Positions 45,201 to 56,814 are shown, numbered from the stretch's first letter. The stretch is DNA of 64,000 bases from Tricholoma matsutake (GCA_026075535.2 AP026547.1:7564001-7628000), one strand, 5' to 3'. The notes: generated by a model not told the origin, from the letters alone. A program made the numbers and translations.

Positions 45201-45985
45201 AAATTACATGGACTTCCTGGCACTTTCCTCTCTGATTGTGACCCTCAGTTCATGGCAGAGTTCACTTGTGAGCTGTACCGACTCCTGGGGATCAAACTCC
45301 TTGCTTTGACCGCTTATTACCCACAAACTGATGGCCAGACTGAGCGAGTCAACCAGGAACTGGAGCAGTACATCTGCATCTTTGTCAATGAATGCCAGGA
45401 TGATTGGGACAATCTTCTCCCATTGGCCGAGTTTGGATACAACAACCATGTCCATGCCTCCACTCAACAGACCCCTTTCCTCTTAGACACTGGACGACAT
45501 CCATGCATGGGATTTGAACCTCGCCAAACTCCCTCACACATCAAGACGGTGAATGAGTTCACAGAACGCATGCAGGATAGCTTAGAGGAGGCAAGGGCAG
45601 CCTTAGCAAAGGCAAAGGACAACATGGCGTGCTTTTACAACCAACACCATTCTCCAACCCCTCAGTACAAGGTTGGTGATCAAGTTTATCTTGACTCCAG
45701 TGACATCTCCACTGTGTCCAAGAAACTTGCTCATCACTTCTTGGGACCTTTCCCCATTGTCAAGTGTGTTGGAATGCATGCCTATCATCTATGCCTCCCA
45801 GCCAGTATTTGGTGCATTGGAAGGGTTATGGGTATGAGGAGAACTCATGGGTCGAAGAGTCTGACGTGAATGCCCCTCAGTTAATCAAGGAATTCCACCA
45901 ACAGCACACTGCTGCACCGCGTCGCATTCAAGTCACGGACTTTGGTCGTATGCAATTTCAAATGCATCGGGGCGATGCATCTTAG
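42256..45985 (+). pseudogene. pol: Gypsy-3 Pol: protease, RT, RNase H, integrase, chromodomain
   Basis: Protease at ALLDSGATGLFID (about 42556). RT from MIELTPGATPSSCKVYPLS through [13 protein letters not shown] to IYLDNILIF near 43730, where the second catalytic Asp is Asn. RNase H contains VEADSSDFAMGAVLSQQ. After a frameshift near 44510, integrase is open at 44739-45869 with CDLCLCTKVPHR, SIDFVVELPES, LSDCDPQF and YPQTDGQTERVNQEL. The chromodomain (QYLVHWKGYGYEENSWV) follows directly after the LCLPAS block in another frame, so a linker of about 50 residues has been deleted at about 45800. Stops in frame are TGA (e.g. 42796, 42802, 42853, 43366, 43527, 44281, 44341), nearly all at Arg, one at Trp. 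Confidence 0.92.
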
Positions 45986-45996
45986 AGAGGGGGTGA

Positions 45997-46421
45997 TGTA
46001 AGGGGACTAGGGGGTGCCCTGTGTGTTTCTCCTATTTTTTATGTTTGTTCTATATTTTTCCTCACTTCATTTCCTTCTATTCTTCATTTTCTATGATTTT
46101 TCCGGATTTTATTACTAATTTTCCCTTTCTATCATGTTTGTACATGTTGACACTTTTATATTTAGAGGCGGAGCACCCCTTCCGACACCTACCCCTTGGT
46201 ATGATGTCATTCAGCAGCCTTGATCTGCCTATCTCCACCTTTTCTATTTTTAGGTTATTATTTGATTTTTGTCATCTTCACATATACTGGGCATCGGCAA
46301 AGGGATCCCTAGAGTTTTCTCTTTGGATTTCCCTTTGCTAGGTGTGTCCCCAATCCCTGTACTATGTAGTATAATTTTAACTTCGGATTTCCCTTTGCTA
46401 GAGGCTTAGGTTGCCCTTATA
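45997..46421 (+). repeat. Gypsy-3 3' LTR, 425 bp
   Basis: Full-length LTR; see the 5' LTR for the comparison. Ends CCTTATA immediately before GGTTG. Confidence 0.9.
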
Positions 46422-47569
46422 GGTTGTCTCCTCAGCTCAAAGGCCGAAACATTATTCTAACCACATTCTAATCACATTGGCTAACTCCTATGAGGTCCCA
46501 GATGCAGCACGACCCAGTCTATTGATCGCGATATCATATCGACCACATCAATCATACTTAGAAATCACATTGCACAACTTTAGGACTAGCTCAAAACACC
46601 CTAAGATCCCTCTGAACAAACATTGAACATCCCCGATCAACCTCAAACAACTGTGACCACGATCAAACATTGTCGCACATTGTCAAGCATTGTTGAGCAT
46701 TGTTGAGTGTTGTTGACCATCATCAATCATTGTCGAGCATTATCGATCGATATTGAGAGACTGCAAGCAACATCGGGAGCCACATTTGTTATCTATAACA
46801 TGGAAGACCATGCACCAGGAAGTATTTCAACTCATACTCAAACCTGCTGATAGTAGGTCAGCCTCATTCCAACTCCCTATCGTGTACAGAACCCGCTGGA
46901 CAGATTATTGCAAGACTTAGCATAGTTTATACACAAAGGACAGTCTCTTTTTAGTTCTTTCCCTTGATTACTCCTTCATCATATGATAAATCTCTTTCTT
47001 GTTCAGATTCCAGTCTCCTTTTTGGCCTTGTGCCTTAACTCATATCTTTTGCCTCATGTTCTACACATGTTTCTTATACCATTTTAGGAAGTTTCTTTTA
47101 AAACATATAAAACTCTGTAGTATCTACTTGAAAATACAAGAAATCATCTTCACCTATCGTCTCATATTAAGTTCTAAGAATCAGATCTATCCTCTAAAAC
47201 AATTTAAACTTCTATGAGTTTTCTCGATCAATGAGAAATCTCTGTGATCATCGCGTCCTCGATCTTCCTTCAATCCTCATATCACTAGCACGCAAGTGGG
47301 GGGTGTTTTTTCTACTTAGCAACTATTCCAACACTTCCTAGCCATCAACTATAATCTTCATATACTATCTACCTATCAAAAGGTCCTCGAAATTCACACA
47401 TCAACCTGTAATTTACCCTCCCCCACCTATTCTGGTCGGAGTCCAGTTATTCCAGTTATTCCGACCAGATTCTGGTTACTCCAGATGCTCAACTAAGAGT
47501 ATATACCCTAATGGATAGCCAAATTTCAAGTTTTAAGTTGTCAAAGTGCCTACAAAATATATTTGTGCA

Positions 47570-47655
47570 GAGTAAGGATTGAACTCAAGACATCTTGATT
47601 AGAGTGATCACATGACAAACCAAACATGTGTGCTTAACCAGTTGAGCCACAGGGA
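47570..47655 (-). other. tRNA-like Pol III promoter module in B2, left
   Basis: A-box-like TGGCTCAACTGG (47638-47649, minus) and B-box-like GAGTTCAATCC (47576-47586), as in B1. Confidence 0.55.
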
Positions 47656-48029
47656 AATTATTAGATAGTAATATAATGTTTATTCATGACACTCTAATTT
47701 TTTTCGGAGTAGTGAAAGATCAAATTTTTTTAATTAACCACATCCCTCACATTGAATGTGAGGGAGTGGGGATGATTGTGATTACATAGATAAACAAAAA
47801 ATCCTCCCTCTCACAAGATGCAAGAGGGGGTTTTATTTATATACATAAAAAGCTAACCCCTCGTGCTGAATGCGAGGGGGGAGGTAAAAACATGAAGAAA
47901 AAAATCCCTCCCCCATGCAAAATGGGGGAGGGGGGGCACAATACTAATAAATAATTAAAAGTACAAAAAAAATCCCTCCCCACACAAAGTGTGGGGGAGG
48001 GGGAGGGGATGCAACCCCACTGTTGTCTG

Positions 48030-48560
48030 TCCTTCCACCCATGATCCACCCCACGAGCAGTTGCTCATGAGGCTGGGGGTAGGTGGCTTGTCGTCATTGT
48101 CATTCCACCCCAGGAGCAGTTGCTCGTGAGGCTGGGGGCAGGTGGTGTGTCATTGTCGTCTCCTGTCCCTGCGCCTGGGCATCATTCCACCCACGATCCA
48201 CCCCATGAGCAGTTGCTCATGAGGCTGAGGGTGGGTGGCTTGTCGTCATTGTCATTCCACCCGCAATCCACCCCACAAGCAGTTGCTCATGAGGCTGGGG
48301 GCAGGTGGTGTGTCATTGTCGTCTCCTGTCCCTGTGCCTGGGCATCATTCCACCCACGATCCACCCCACGAGCAGTGGCTTGTGGGGCTGGAGGCAGGTG
48401 GTGTGTTGTTGGCCCTGTTGTCATTGTCTGTTGTTGTTGGCAGCCATGCTTTGCATTCTGGGGGGTTCTGGTGCTGGTAGATGGTGGCATCATTGTTGTT
48501 GTCACCTGCACACACTCACGATCCACCCTACGAGCAGGGGCTCGCAGGCATGGGGTGGGT
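48030..48560. repeat. Hairpin module M repeats in B2
   Basis: Six units of the CCACCC...GAGCAGTTGCTC...GGCTGG module. One has the perfect stem CATGAGCA/TGCTCATG near 48207, and one has a G-T pair near 48372. Others are mismatched by one base. Confidence 0.7.
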
Positions 48561-49203
48561 GTGTTGGCTTGGTGGTGTCGTTACTAGTAGATTATAACCT
48601 AGAAAACTAAAAAAATGAGTTAGTTAGTTTATTAAAACAAAAACCAAATGAAAAAAACTTACAGATCACATCGTTTGGGCCCACATTGGCTTGTTTGCAA
48701 GTGGTGGCATCGTTGCCAGTAGATTATAACCTAGAAAGCTAAAAAAAAAGGTTAGTTAGTTTATAAAAACAAAAAGCAAACAAAAAAAACCTTACTTAGG
48801 GCCCATGTTATGTCTGGCAGTCGAGTAGAACCTATAAAACAAACGAAACAAGTTAGTTAGTATGAAAAAACAAGAAGCAAATGAAAAAAAACATACTTAG
48901 GCCCCAAACGACGCAATCTGTGTCGTTTGGGCCTGCATTCCATCCAGTCGGCTCATTTGAAGGTGGTGGTGATGGTGGCATTGGGCATGGGAACAGTGGT
49001 GGTGGGTGCACATGCAGTGGTGGTGGTAGAGTGGAGAGGAGGAGGAGGCACCGTTGGTGACAGTGGTGGTGGTGGTTGTGAGCTGGCAGTCACGTGTCAC
49101 ATGTCATGCGTATGCATACTTATTAATTATTCTGTTAATGGCTGTGATTAACTACATACCTTGGTTGGGTAATAAAAGTATTAAATGTATGCCCAAGAAT
49201 AAT

Positions 49204-49280
49204 TGCTTGGTAGCTCAGTGGTTAAGCATGCTGTTATGTGTGCAGACCCAAGGTCGAGTGTTCAATTATTGATGTGTGTT
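49204..49280 (+). other. tRNA-like Pol III promoter module in B2, right
   Basis: A-box TAGCTCAGTGG (49211-49221) and B-box GTTCAATTA (49260-49268; the last base differs from consensus C). Points to the right terminal repeat. Confidence 0.55.
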
Positions 49281-49795
49281 GAACTTTTATTTGGGAAAGC
49301 ATGTGCATTCTGGTTATTCCGGTTAGTCCAGTTATTCCTGTTATTCTGGTTGTGATGAGTCTGGTCAGATTCTGGGGATTCCAGCTGTAAATTGGATCCT
49401 TATTCCGACTGGAATTGTGCTGCATAGGGAAAACTACATACAAAAAAAATTCCATTGGATTCTGGAAATTCTGGAAATTCCAGCCAGATGAACTGGAATC
49501 CAACCAGAATAGGTGGGGGAGTGTAAAGTACTCACATCAACCATTGATGATCAACATCGTTCACTGTCAACTTTGTCAATTGTCCTCGATATTGATTGAT
49601 ACTCAATTGGACCATACCAAACACCTTCATCTCCTATAGTACTACCTTCACGACTAGTACCAACTAGTTATCTTCCCATAGGTTGGACCACGAACATTTG
49701 GAATGCATTGCACCCTTCCTCTGACTCATTGCAAATATCATCGATTGCCTCATTGGCTGCTTTGGTGGTTTTCCCGGGTTGAGTATCATCAATGG

Positions 49796-51424
49796 TTACT
49801 TGAGTCACCAGCTGTGGAAGATGCCGGATATCAATCATCATGAGAAGCAATGACAAAATCATCATCTGTAAGTATTTTTACTTTCTTTTTTCACAACTAA
49901 CAGTTTTTTAGGTCCTACTCCAGCAACACAAAGTGCATGAAACTGGCTCAAATGACTTTTATTGTCGTTTGGGCCCCAGGTAAGTTGTTCTTTTGTTTTC
50001 CTTTATTCATCTAACTTCATTTTCATTGTTTACAGGTTTTAACTTACAATGACCTGACTACCATGACAACGATGATGACAACAGCCACCACCACCCCTAC
50101 CACAGCACCACAGCACCCCCAACCGCCACTGTGAGCAACTGCTCACAGGGTGGAAATGGGGAGCAATGAGATGGGATAGGAGGATGAGGACAAGGCATGA
50201 GCTCTGATGATGTGTAGATGCACATCATTTGGGGGCACACCATGCCAAATGAACAAGCAGCACATGGGGATAGGACTGGATGGGATACGAGGATAAGGCA
50301 CAGGCCCAAATGACACATAGATATGCATTGTTTGGGCCACAGGTATTTTTTCTTTCTGGTCCTTTCTTGTTTTCTTCATTAAAGTTACCTCTATTCTTAT
50401 TATTTACAGGTTTTATCTCACAATGATATGACCACCCCAATGAATACACAGTAAGTTTTTTTCCTTTGATTTCCCTGTTACTAACCGAAACAACTTTAGG
50501 TAGTGATTTTACCATTGACAATGATGACTGGTGCCCCCTACCCACCACTGCTATGAGCCCCTGCTCGTGGGGTGGTTAGGTGGTAGCAAGACCATACACC
50601 CATGATATGCCCATGACAGCAGCACCCCCAACTACAGCTGTGAGCAACTGCTCACAGGGTGGAAACGGGGAGCAACAACGGGATGAGGATGGGGACAGGG
50701 ATGGGGAAGATCAGCCACCACCAGCTGCAATGGGAGCAGCAGCAACGAGGAGCCGCCACCACCACCACCACCACCATGGGCCAATGAGGGGAGGATGACA
50801 ACAGGGAGTGGGATGACAACATCGAGATGGTGGGACAGGCAGATGAGAATGGGGAGGGCCAGATGACAGGCACAAGGATGAGGATGGAGAGGCACCCACC
50901 ATAACAGTGGGAAGGGGAGGGGAACAACAATGACGACAATGCGCCAGTGGGGAGGGTGATGTCAGGGAGGACATGACACGACACGACAGGACTACAACAA
51001 CAATAGGGTGACAATGCCAACATCACAACCCCCTCCCCCATGTTTTGCGTGGGGGTGGGGTTTTCTCTTTTTAGTACTCTATACAATTATTAAATAAATA
51101 AATCCCTCCATCTCTCATCTTGAGCAGGGGTGTCTTTTTTTTTGCATGTGAATAAGTAACATAAGGCTTGGTATTATTCAAATTGTAGCTTAGGTATGTA
51201 TATGGGGTGTTAGTCTGACTTAGTCAATACAAATACATGATATTTAACAACATAATGTCAAATACAAGGGGAAAATATTGTCAAAACCGTGGTGTATATT
51301 ACATGATATCACACCTTCAGTGTTTCATGACAGACCATGGAGAAAACCTGTCACCACAGTTGCAGTGTTAGGATGGGTGCGGTGTGTGAAAGTTTACCCA
51401 TGGTGTGACCCATGCTACACCCTA
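49796..51424. repeat. FH1 body: repeated exon-intron-like modules
   Basis: On the plus strand there are at least four canonical intron-like segments: GTAAGTATTT...TTTTTTAG (about 49867-49910), GTAAGTTG...TTTACAG (about 49980-50035), GTATTTTTTC...TTTACAG (about 50342-50409) and GTAAGTTTTT...ACTTTAG (about 50452-50499), with CTAAC branch-like words. The blocks between begin GTTTTA or GTCCTA and end TTTGGGCC(C)CAG. They include palindromes K and M (perfect CTGTGAGCA/TGCTCACAG near 50117 and 50635). The encoded text is Thr/Pro/His/Asp low complexity, so I do not call a protein. The end is a G/C-rich palindrome near 51030-51060 and the right terminal repeat. Confidence 0.7.
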
Positions 51425-51503
51425 AATATAGTACTGACTGAGAGAAAAGAAAGAGGCTGCAGCCTTATAAGTAGTCCAAAAAAATAGGAATACAGCCAGT
51501 CAG

Positions 51504-53150
51504 ATGCCTGCTGGACCCCAGCCCACTTGTAAACCTTGCAAAAAACCAGCCCCATATCAACAACAACCAAAGGTACTGGTCTGTAAAGATGCACTGAGGA
51601 CAGCTGCAAAACCTGCTCAGATGACACAATGTGAGAACCTCACTGGCCACAACTGGATGACTGTCTATGCCTACATTGACAAACACCCTGGAGTGTCTCA
51701 GGGCAAGATTGTTCAGCCCTTTGCTTCAAAGGCAGATGGTGCTTTGATCATTACACAATCAACCCTATTGAGAAAGTTGAAATTGTGCCCAGAGTTGGAG
51801 AAGTGTGTTGTATCATACCCAAACACATTGTCATCAAAGCATGCTCATACTGTAATGAGACCTGATGTGGACCCATTGTACTGTGGGTAAAGCACATGGA
51901 AGAGAAAGGTGAGACTGTAAATGGGCCAAAAATGGAGTAAGTTTGAGGAGCACTTCAATGTTCCTGAGCTTGAGCATCTCTCTGGAGATGGTTGGATTCT
52001 CCCATTCTGAAAAGCCTACAGCTTTAAAGAGCATCACCAGCATGTGGAAGCAGGATCCATTAATCTCCAGGCAGTTGAAGAGGATTGCAAACAGCTTGGA
52101 ATGACTTTGGTAACCTATCCACCAAAAAATCAATGGAATATTGATGAATCAAGTCTCTTCATATTGTGAGTCTTCTGAGTCCTTGTCAATCTAGCCATAC
52201 TGATCCTTATACCAGTGCACTGCCTGACCATGGGCTTGCATCAAAACAGATGGCTGGCCAGAAAAGAGAGAAGTTTTGCATCACAATTGCTTTTGCATGC
52301 AATGCCAATGGAAGCAAACACCTACCACCAATATACATTGGAAAATCAAAGCTGCCCTCCTGCTTCAAAAAGCACACCCCAGGCCAGCTTGGACTCTACT
52401 ACTGGAACAACAAGAAGGCTTGGATGACATCAGAGCTCTTTGAAGAGTAAGCATCACAAACACTACAGCTGCACAATGTTATGGCTAACACTAACTTACA
52501 TTGTCAACAGATATACAAAGATCTTGATATGAGAGTGTGCATTCAAAAATGACACATCTGCCTTGGCCTCAACAAATTTTCTGGGCATTTTATCTGCTAT
52601 GAACCTCAGAACATTCAGCTTCTATATTTTGAGCCAAATATGACCTCATTTGTACAAACACTGGATGCAGGAATTATCCAGTGTTTCAAAGCTCACTATT
52701 GATGAGAATTATGCCTCTGTGCAATTGAAAAAGATGAGCTCAGTGGATATGAAATTTACAAGATCAATTTACTTCAAGGCATGCTCATGGTGAGGGAGGC
52801 ATGGAAGTGCATGGATGACTCTCTACAATTTGGCATTGTCAGAATTCAAGAGTAAGTTTCCAAGTCTAATAACAATTTGTATCAAGTGATAATTTAATTA
52901 TTTCATAGCAAGATCTTAGATCACAACATCTGTGATCCATCATTGCCACATGCAGATCAAGGTGCATGGGAAATCCTTTGGACATTCACAACAAGTGAAA
53001 TGACTTTGCCCAAGGCCGAGGAATGTCTCAAGATGCAGCTTGGTGATTATACATTGCACATGATTGGAAGTCAGCCCTGGATGCAGAAGGTGACATTCTG
53101 CAAGCACAGGAAGCTTTGCACAAACTTGCCTCCAAATGTCAACTGCCCTG
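51504..53150 (+). pseudogene. Pogo/CENP-B-type DDE transposase, spliced, decayed
   Basis: ATG at 51504. An HTH region (LTGHNWMTVYAYIDKHPGVS...TQSTLLRKLK) resembles CENP-B/Tigger DNA-binding domains. A frameshift near 51885 precedes VNGPKM, HFNVPELEHLSGDGW, then WNIDESSLF with the first catalytic Asp (about 52139). Intron 52167 to ~52214. The next exon has HGLASKQMAGQK, FACNANGSKHLPPIYIGKSK and YYWNNKKAWMT. After an intron from 52449, NKFSGHF has Asn where the second Asp is expected; the third, TLDAGIIQCFKAHY, is followed by two TGA at likely Arg-Arg. A further intron (about 52853-52910) and a C-terminal exon end at 53149. Dead at the catalytic site. Confidence 0.82.
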
Positions 53151-56100
53151 AATTTTTTTTTTTTTTGAATCCCATTTATTCTCTTTTTGTGGCATACCAT
53201 ATGTAAGAGATTAAATATGTACAGTGAAATGAATGTCCATAGTAAATCATCCTTCTAAGTTTCTTTGTCATCACCTTGGAGATACCACCGGGTGGTTCTC
53301 AAGTGCCACTGGTACCATAATAGATGGTGCTGGGCCATGTATAAGGTATATGTGTGTGTTGTCTATCATGTGCCATCCTCTTCCTCTTCCTCATCTTGTG
53401 TTACATTGTGACATTCTCCCCTGCTTGCCTCTCCCTCCTTTCCAGTGGTTCTTTTTCCAATGTGGGTAGCTCCCTGAATGTGTCATGTAAACATCCAGTG
53501 TTGGCCACATAAATAAACAGGGCTCGGAGTGTTTTGCTTGTAGTGAATAACTTTGTTAAGTTGATGTCTCTCCCTCCTGTGGCCCTGCATAGGGCCTGCC
53601 TGGCATCCCTATGCACAGGGCAGTGTAGTAAGAAATGTTGTACTGTTTTGTTGCTCTGTTGACATGTGGGGCATTCTGGTGAGTCAATTTTTCCTATGTA
53701 ATGGAGATGCTTAGCTAGTGGTGCATGCCCTGTCCTTAGCTGTGTGAGGATGCTCACTAGCTTCCTTGGCAGCTCAACATATTTTCCTGATGGGGTGGTC
53801 AGGTCTGTGTTTTTTATCTGTTCATGTCTGTATGATGTTGACCAAATGGGCTGTGCTCACTGTTTCAGTTTCTCTCTGTACACCTGCTTTACTGCCAATG
53901 CACTGTGTGGAAGCTTGCTGTGGAGGAATTTCAGAAGGTCACTTGTGTTACTGCTTCCCTCTTTATGGCTTTCTTCACTTCTTCATCTGCCAGTTCATCA
54001 CCCTCTACCTCCTTGTGTCCTGGTACCCACTTGATTTGATCCTAATGCCACTGTGCTCTCCTTGTAGTGCTGCAATGCTGTTGTGGAATGTGTCAAATAT
54101 GTAGTGACCTGGTTTGGGTTTAGTCAGTGTCATAGCTGCAATGGAAGCTTGATTGTCAATGTAGATGTAAGCCGATCATATTCCCCATTGCTTTTTTATC
54201 AGGCATGTGCCCAGTACTGCCCTGATTCCCTCCCCTTCATACACAGTGTGGTGGTGAATGGAGCTAAGCTGGTATTGTAGTCTGGTTTTTGGTCTTCCTT
54301 GTCTGTACAGAACTGCTCCAGCCCCTACTTTACCTTCCATCCCTGATCTGTCCATGAATACTTGTACATCTGATTTGTCCTGTTGGATTGATGCTATTGC
54401 ATGCTCAGCATCAGTTGGGATTTCAGTTGTTACCCCTGGTTTCCACCTCGTTTTGAATCTGACCACATTGATGGTCTCTATCTTTTGTGGTTGAATATCA
54501 TACCTGTGCATAAGGTTGTGTAGGGGTGTTGGATGTCGCTTGACTAGCCAGTTTGTTGCATTTATGACTGGTTTGTGTAGTGGGTGAATTACTGGTAGTG
54601 TAGTGAGCCATACTGCTGCTCAGTGTCTGTGTTTGTCCACCAACAGGCAGAAGGGTAAAAGGTTGGCAATCACTTCTACAATGTCAGTAGCTGTGGTTCT
54701 CATAGTGCCTGTGATCATGATTGCTGCACATCACTGTATTGATGCTAGCTTGGTTAGTATTGCTTGTTTTGTTCTGCCCTTATCTGTTGTTTTGATACCT
54801 ACTTTCTGGTGTGGGGTGAGAAATATGTCAGCAGTGTATATCATTCTGATACATGCGGGGAACTGCAATGGAGAGGTATAGTTGGCAACAGTACTTAGCA
54901 TGTATTCTGTAGGGTGTGTGTGCTATCCTGTTGAAGTGTGTAATCCAGTCCTGACCCTTTGTGAGCACAGCTGTGCATTGTGCTTTCCAGTTCATCTTGT
55001 TGTCTACCATCATGCCCAGAAACCTTGCAGTCTCTTTTGATGGTATCCTCTGGTTCCCTAAGATCAATGGGCTTCATGGGGTGGAAATCCTTTTTCTGGG
55101 GTTGATTGGGTTGGGTGCCATCTTCTTTGTGATATCGAGTAGTTGGAACTTTTCAATGCCAAATTCACAATTGTGAAGTTTGGCCCATTTGAAAATGCCC
55201 CCTGAGCAGTTCATGATGTTGCATAATTTGTCATGCATTTCTGAGAAAATTTTTCCTGTGGTAATGACTGCTGCATCATTGACAATCGGTAGTATCCACT
55301 TGCCTGTCTTAATGTCTGGGATTTTCAACAAGTCAGTGTTATACAAAAGGTAGCAAATGGTTGAGAAGGGGTCTCCTTGGTCCAAACTGTTCAGTACTAT
55401 GAAGAGTTCTGTCTGGTAGTCATCAAATGACAGGGTAGTCCATCTATATCTTCATCCATTCCATGTATTCTTTGGGTATTCCTCATTTCTGCATGTTGTG
55501 GATGAGACGGTCGATATCCATGCTGGGGAATGTGCCTTTGATGTTGAGAAAGAGGGTGGAGGTGACTTGGGTTTTGCACCATGCATCCTTCATTGTTTTT
55601 GTTAGCACATGGATTGAGTCTGTTGTGGTGCATCCCAGTCTCATGCCGAAATGGTTTGCTGGGAGGATATTGAGCTTTTTGCATATCAGAATGATGTCTT
55701 CTGTTTGACAGCTGTTCAGTAGGCATGCCATTCCATCTGAGAGCATGATGGGGTGCCACACTAATGGCAAGGCATAGTCAGGCTTCCCGGGCTTCTTGAG
55801 TATCAGTGTTTCTATGAGTGACCATATCTGAGGGCAATAATTCAGTGAGTTAGTGGCATGGAAAAGATGTCCAAGATGTGGAATGAGATCTTCTCTGGCA
55901 TGTATGAGTACCAAGTTTGGAATGGTATTGCTCCAGCTGGCTTTGTAAGGCTTCAGTTTTTTGATGGCTCAGTGTATCTGCTCATCTGTTATGTTCTGGA
56001 ATGTCCACTGTGGGGTATCTAAACTGTTCTGGTGGTGGTGTCAGTAGTGGGTTTGCTGGTGGAAAGAATGTTTCATAGAATAATTTTTCTTTATCTGCAT

Positions 56101-56814
56101 TGTCTGACTCTTCTCTGATCACCCATTTTGTAGCTGGGTCTTTGATTTGCAGAATTTTTGGGATTCTAATGCTGCCTGCATCAGTGGGTGGTGAGGTAAT
56201 GAGCTTGCTTGCCTGCCAAATGTTGGATTTGTTCAACCCTTCCAGCCATTCTACCCAGTGATCCACTTTGGCATTTCATATTTTCTCCAAGTAAGAGTTG
56301 CATTGTTGGCAGTATTCCTTGTGTACTGGGTGGGTCAGGCTTGTGTGGTGGTACTTGGATCCTCTGCCCAATTGAGTCTTCTTCTTCTTCTCCTTTTCCA
56401 GCTCTGTTGACCACCATATTTTTGAGTACAGGCTTGGCTTTGTTAATTGGATGTGTTTGCTGATGGCATCCTGGATCACTGCATTTAGGGATTTGGGCCT
56501 GGTGTCAAAGTCTTGGATGCTGGTGATCTCTGTAGGGGGGGTATGTCATCAAGGTTAGTTTTTAGTGTTTTTACCAATTCTGGCCAGTCTGCTAGTCTGA
56601 AGTTGTATCTCTGTCTTTGTGCTACCTTTGGTGCCTGTATGTTGAGTTGTGTCTAGTGTTTGAAAGTCTGGTCCAGTCTGGTTTTGTCAACTCCAAAGGG
56701 GGCAACCATGGACTGGACCAGTTCAGCAGTATGGGGGATCAGTGATAACCCACCAGGTTTATGAGATTGGGGTGTACTTACCTCACATGTATGCCACTGC
56801 ATGGGCATCCTAGA
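53151..56814 (-). mobile_element. LINE-1, Tad1-like non-LTR retrotransposon, 5' truncated
   Basis: Ends in a 14-A tail on the minus strand (53153-53166), preceded by a 3' UTR (53167-53400). TGCCCTG flanks both sides (53144-53150 and 56815-56821), a plausible 7-bp target duplication. The right end cuts into the endonuclease-RT linker, a typical 5' truncation. It sits at the 3' end of the pogo transposase. Confidence 0.82.
53401..56750 (-). pseudogene. LINE ORF2: RT, RNase H, CCHC finger
   Basis: From right to left: linker (QAPKVAQRQRYNFRLADWPELV, about 56640-56570), DHWVEWLEGLNKSNIWQASKL, then RT with LILKKPGKPDYALP, NHFGMRLGCTTTDSIH, LFLNIKGTFPSMD (Asp expected in place of Asn) and IVNDAAVITTGK (FVDDA expected). 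After these come LGNQRIPSKETARFLG, RNase H (VFMDRSGMEGKVGAGAVLYR, HHTVYEGEGI) and a C-terminal zinc finger CPTCQQSNKTVQHFLLHC, ending at 53401. TGA codons interrupt at QIH-AIKKL and NMQK-GIPKEY, both Arg in relatives. Several frameshifts. Both RT metal-binding motifs are lost. Confidence 0.88.

Larger units (their letters stand above)
40716..46421 (+). mobile_element. Gypsy-3, complete Ty3/Gypsy element between LTRs
   Basis: LTRs 40716-40983 and 45997-46421 start TGTAAGG and end CCTTATA, flanked by the duplication GGTTG (40711-40715 and 46422-46426). Intact LTR copies at 4522 and 38130 show the empty target (GATAGGTTGTCTCC). Gag, protease, RT, RNase H, integrase and a damaged chromodomain lie between. 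A purine run (45984-45996) precedes the 3' LTR. Dead, though young by LTR comparison. Confidence 0.93.
47407..49532. mobile_element. TIR element B2, 2126 bp
   Basis: Second copy of B1, with the same terminal repeats and internal order, flanked by a perfect 10-bp duplication CACATCAACC (47397-47406 and 49533-49542). The family A LTR at about 5442 shows the empty site (CACATTGACC). Compared with B1 it has one fewer 148-bp unit and extra hairpin M units (48040-48390). Confidence 0.9.
40706..49791 (+). repeat. Solo family A LTR inserted in FH1, itself carrying Gypsy-3 and B2
   Basis: Begins TGATAGGTTG at 40706 and ends GTTGAGTATCATCA at 49791, with perfect ATGG duplications (40702-40705 and 49792-49795). 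The LTR sequence runs 40706-40715, 46422-47406 and 49533-49791. Alignment to 4522-5689 shows the same order of words, confirming that the three pieces were one LTR. Confidence 0.9.
40575..51424. mobile_element. FH1, hAT-like non-autonomous element, interrupted by nested insertions
   Basis: Left end TAGGGTGTAGCATGGGTATGGG and right end ACCCATGCTACACCCTA are inverted repeats. The flanks AATATAGT (40567-40574) and AATATAGT (51425-51432) are a perfect 8-bp duplication, the hAT hallmark. Without the solo LTR and its contents (40706-49791) the element is about 1.76 kb: 40575-40705 plus 49796-51424. A second copy, FH2, starts at 57837. No transposase. Confidence 0.9.

Noticed and set aside
50580..50798. 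His-rich/Asp-rich small protein
   Set aside because: Low-complexity translation of CAC and GAT repeats within FH1; no homologous domain and no good initiation context.
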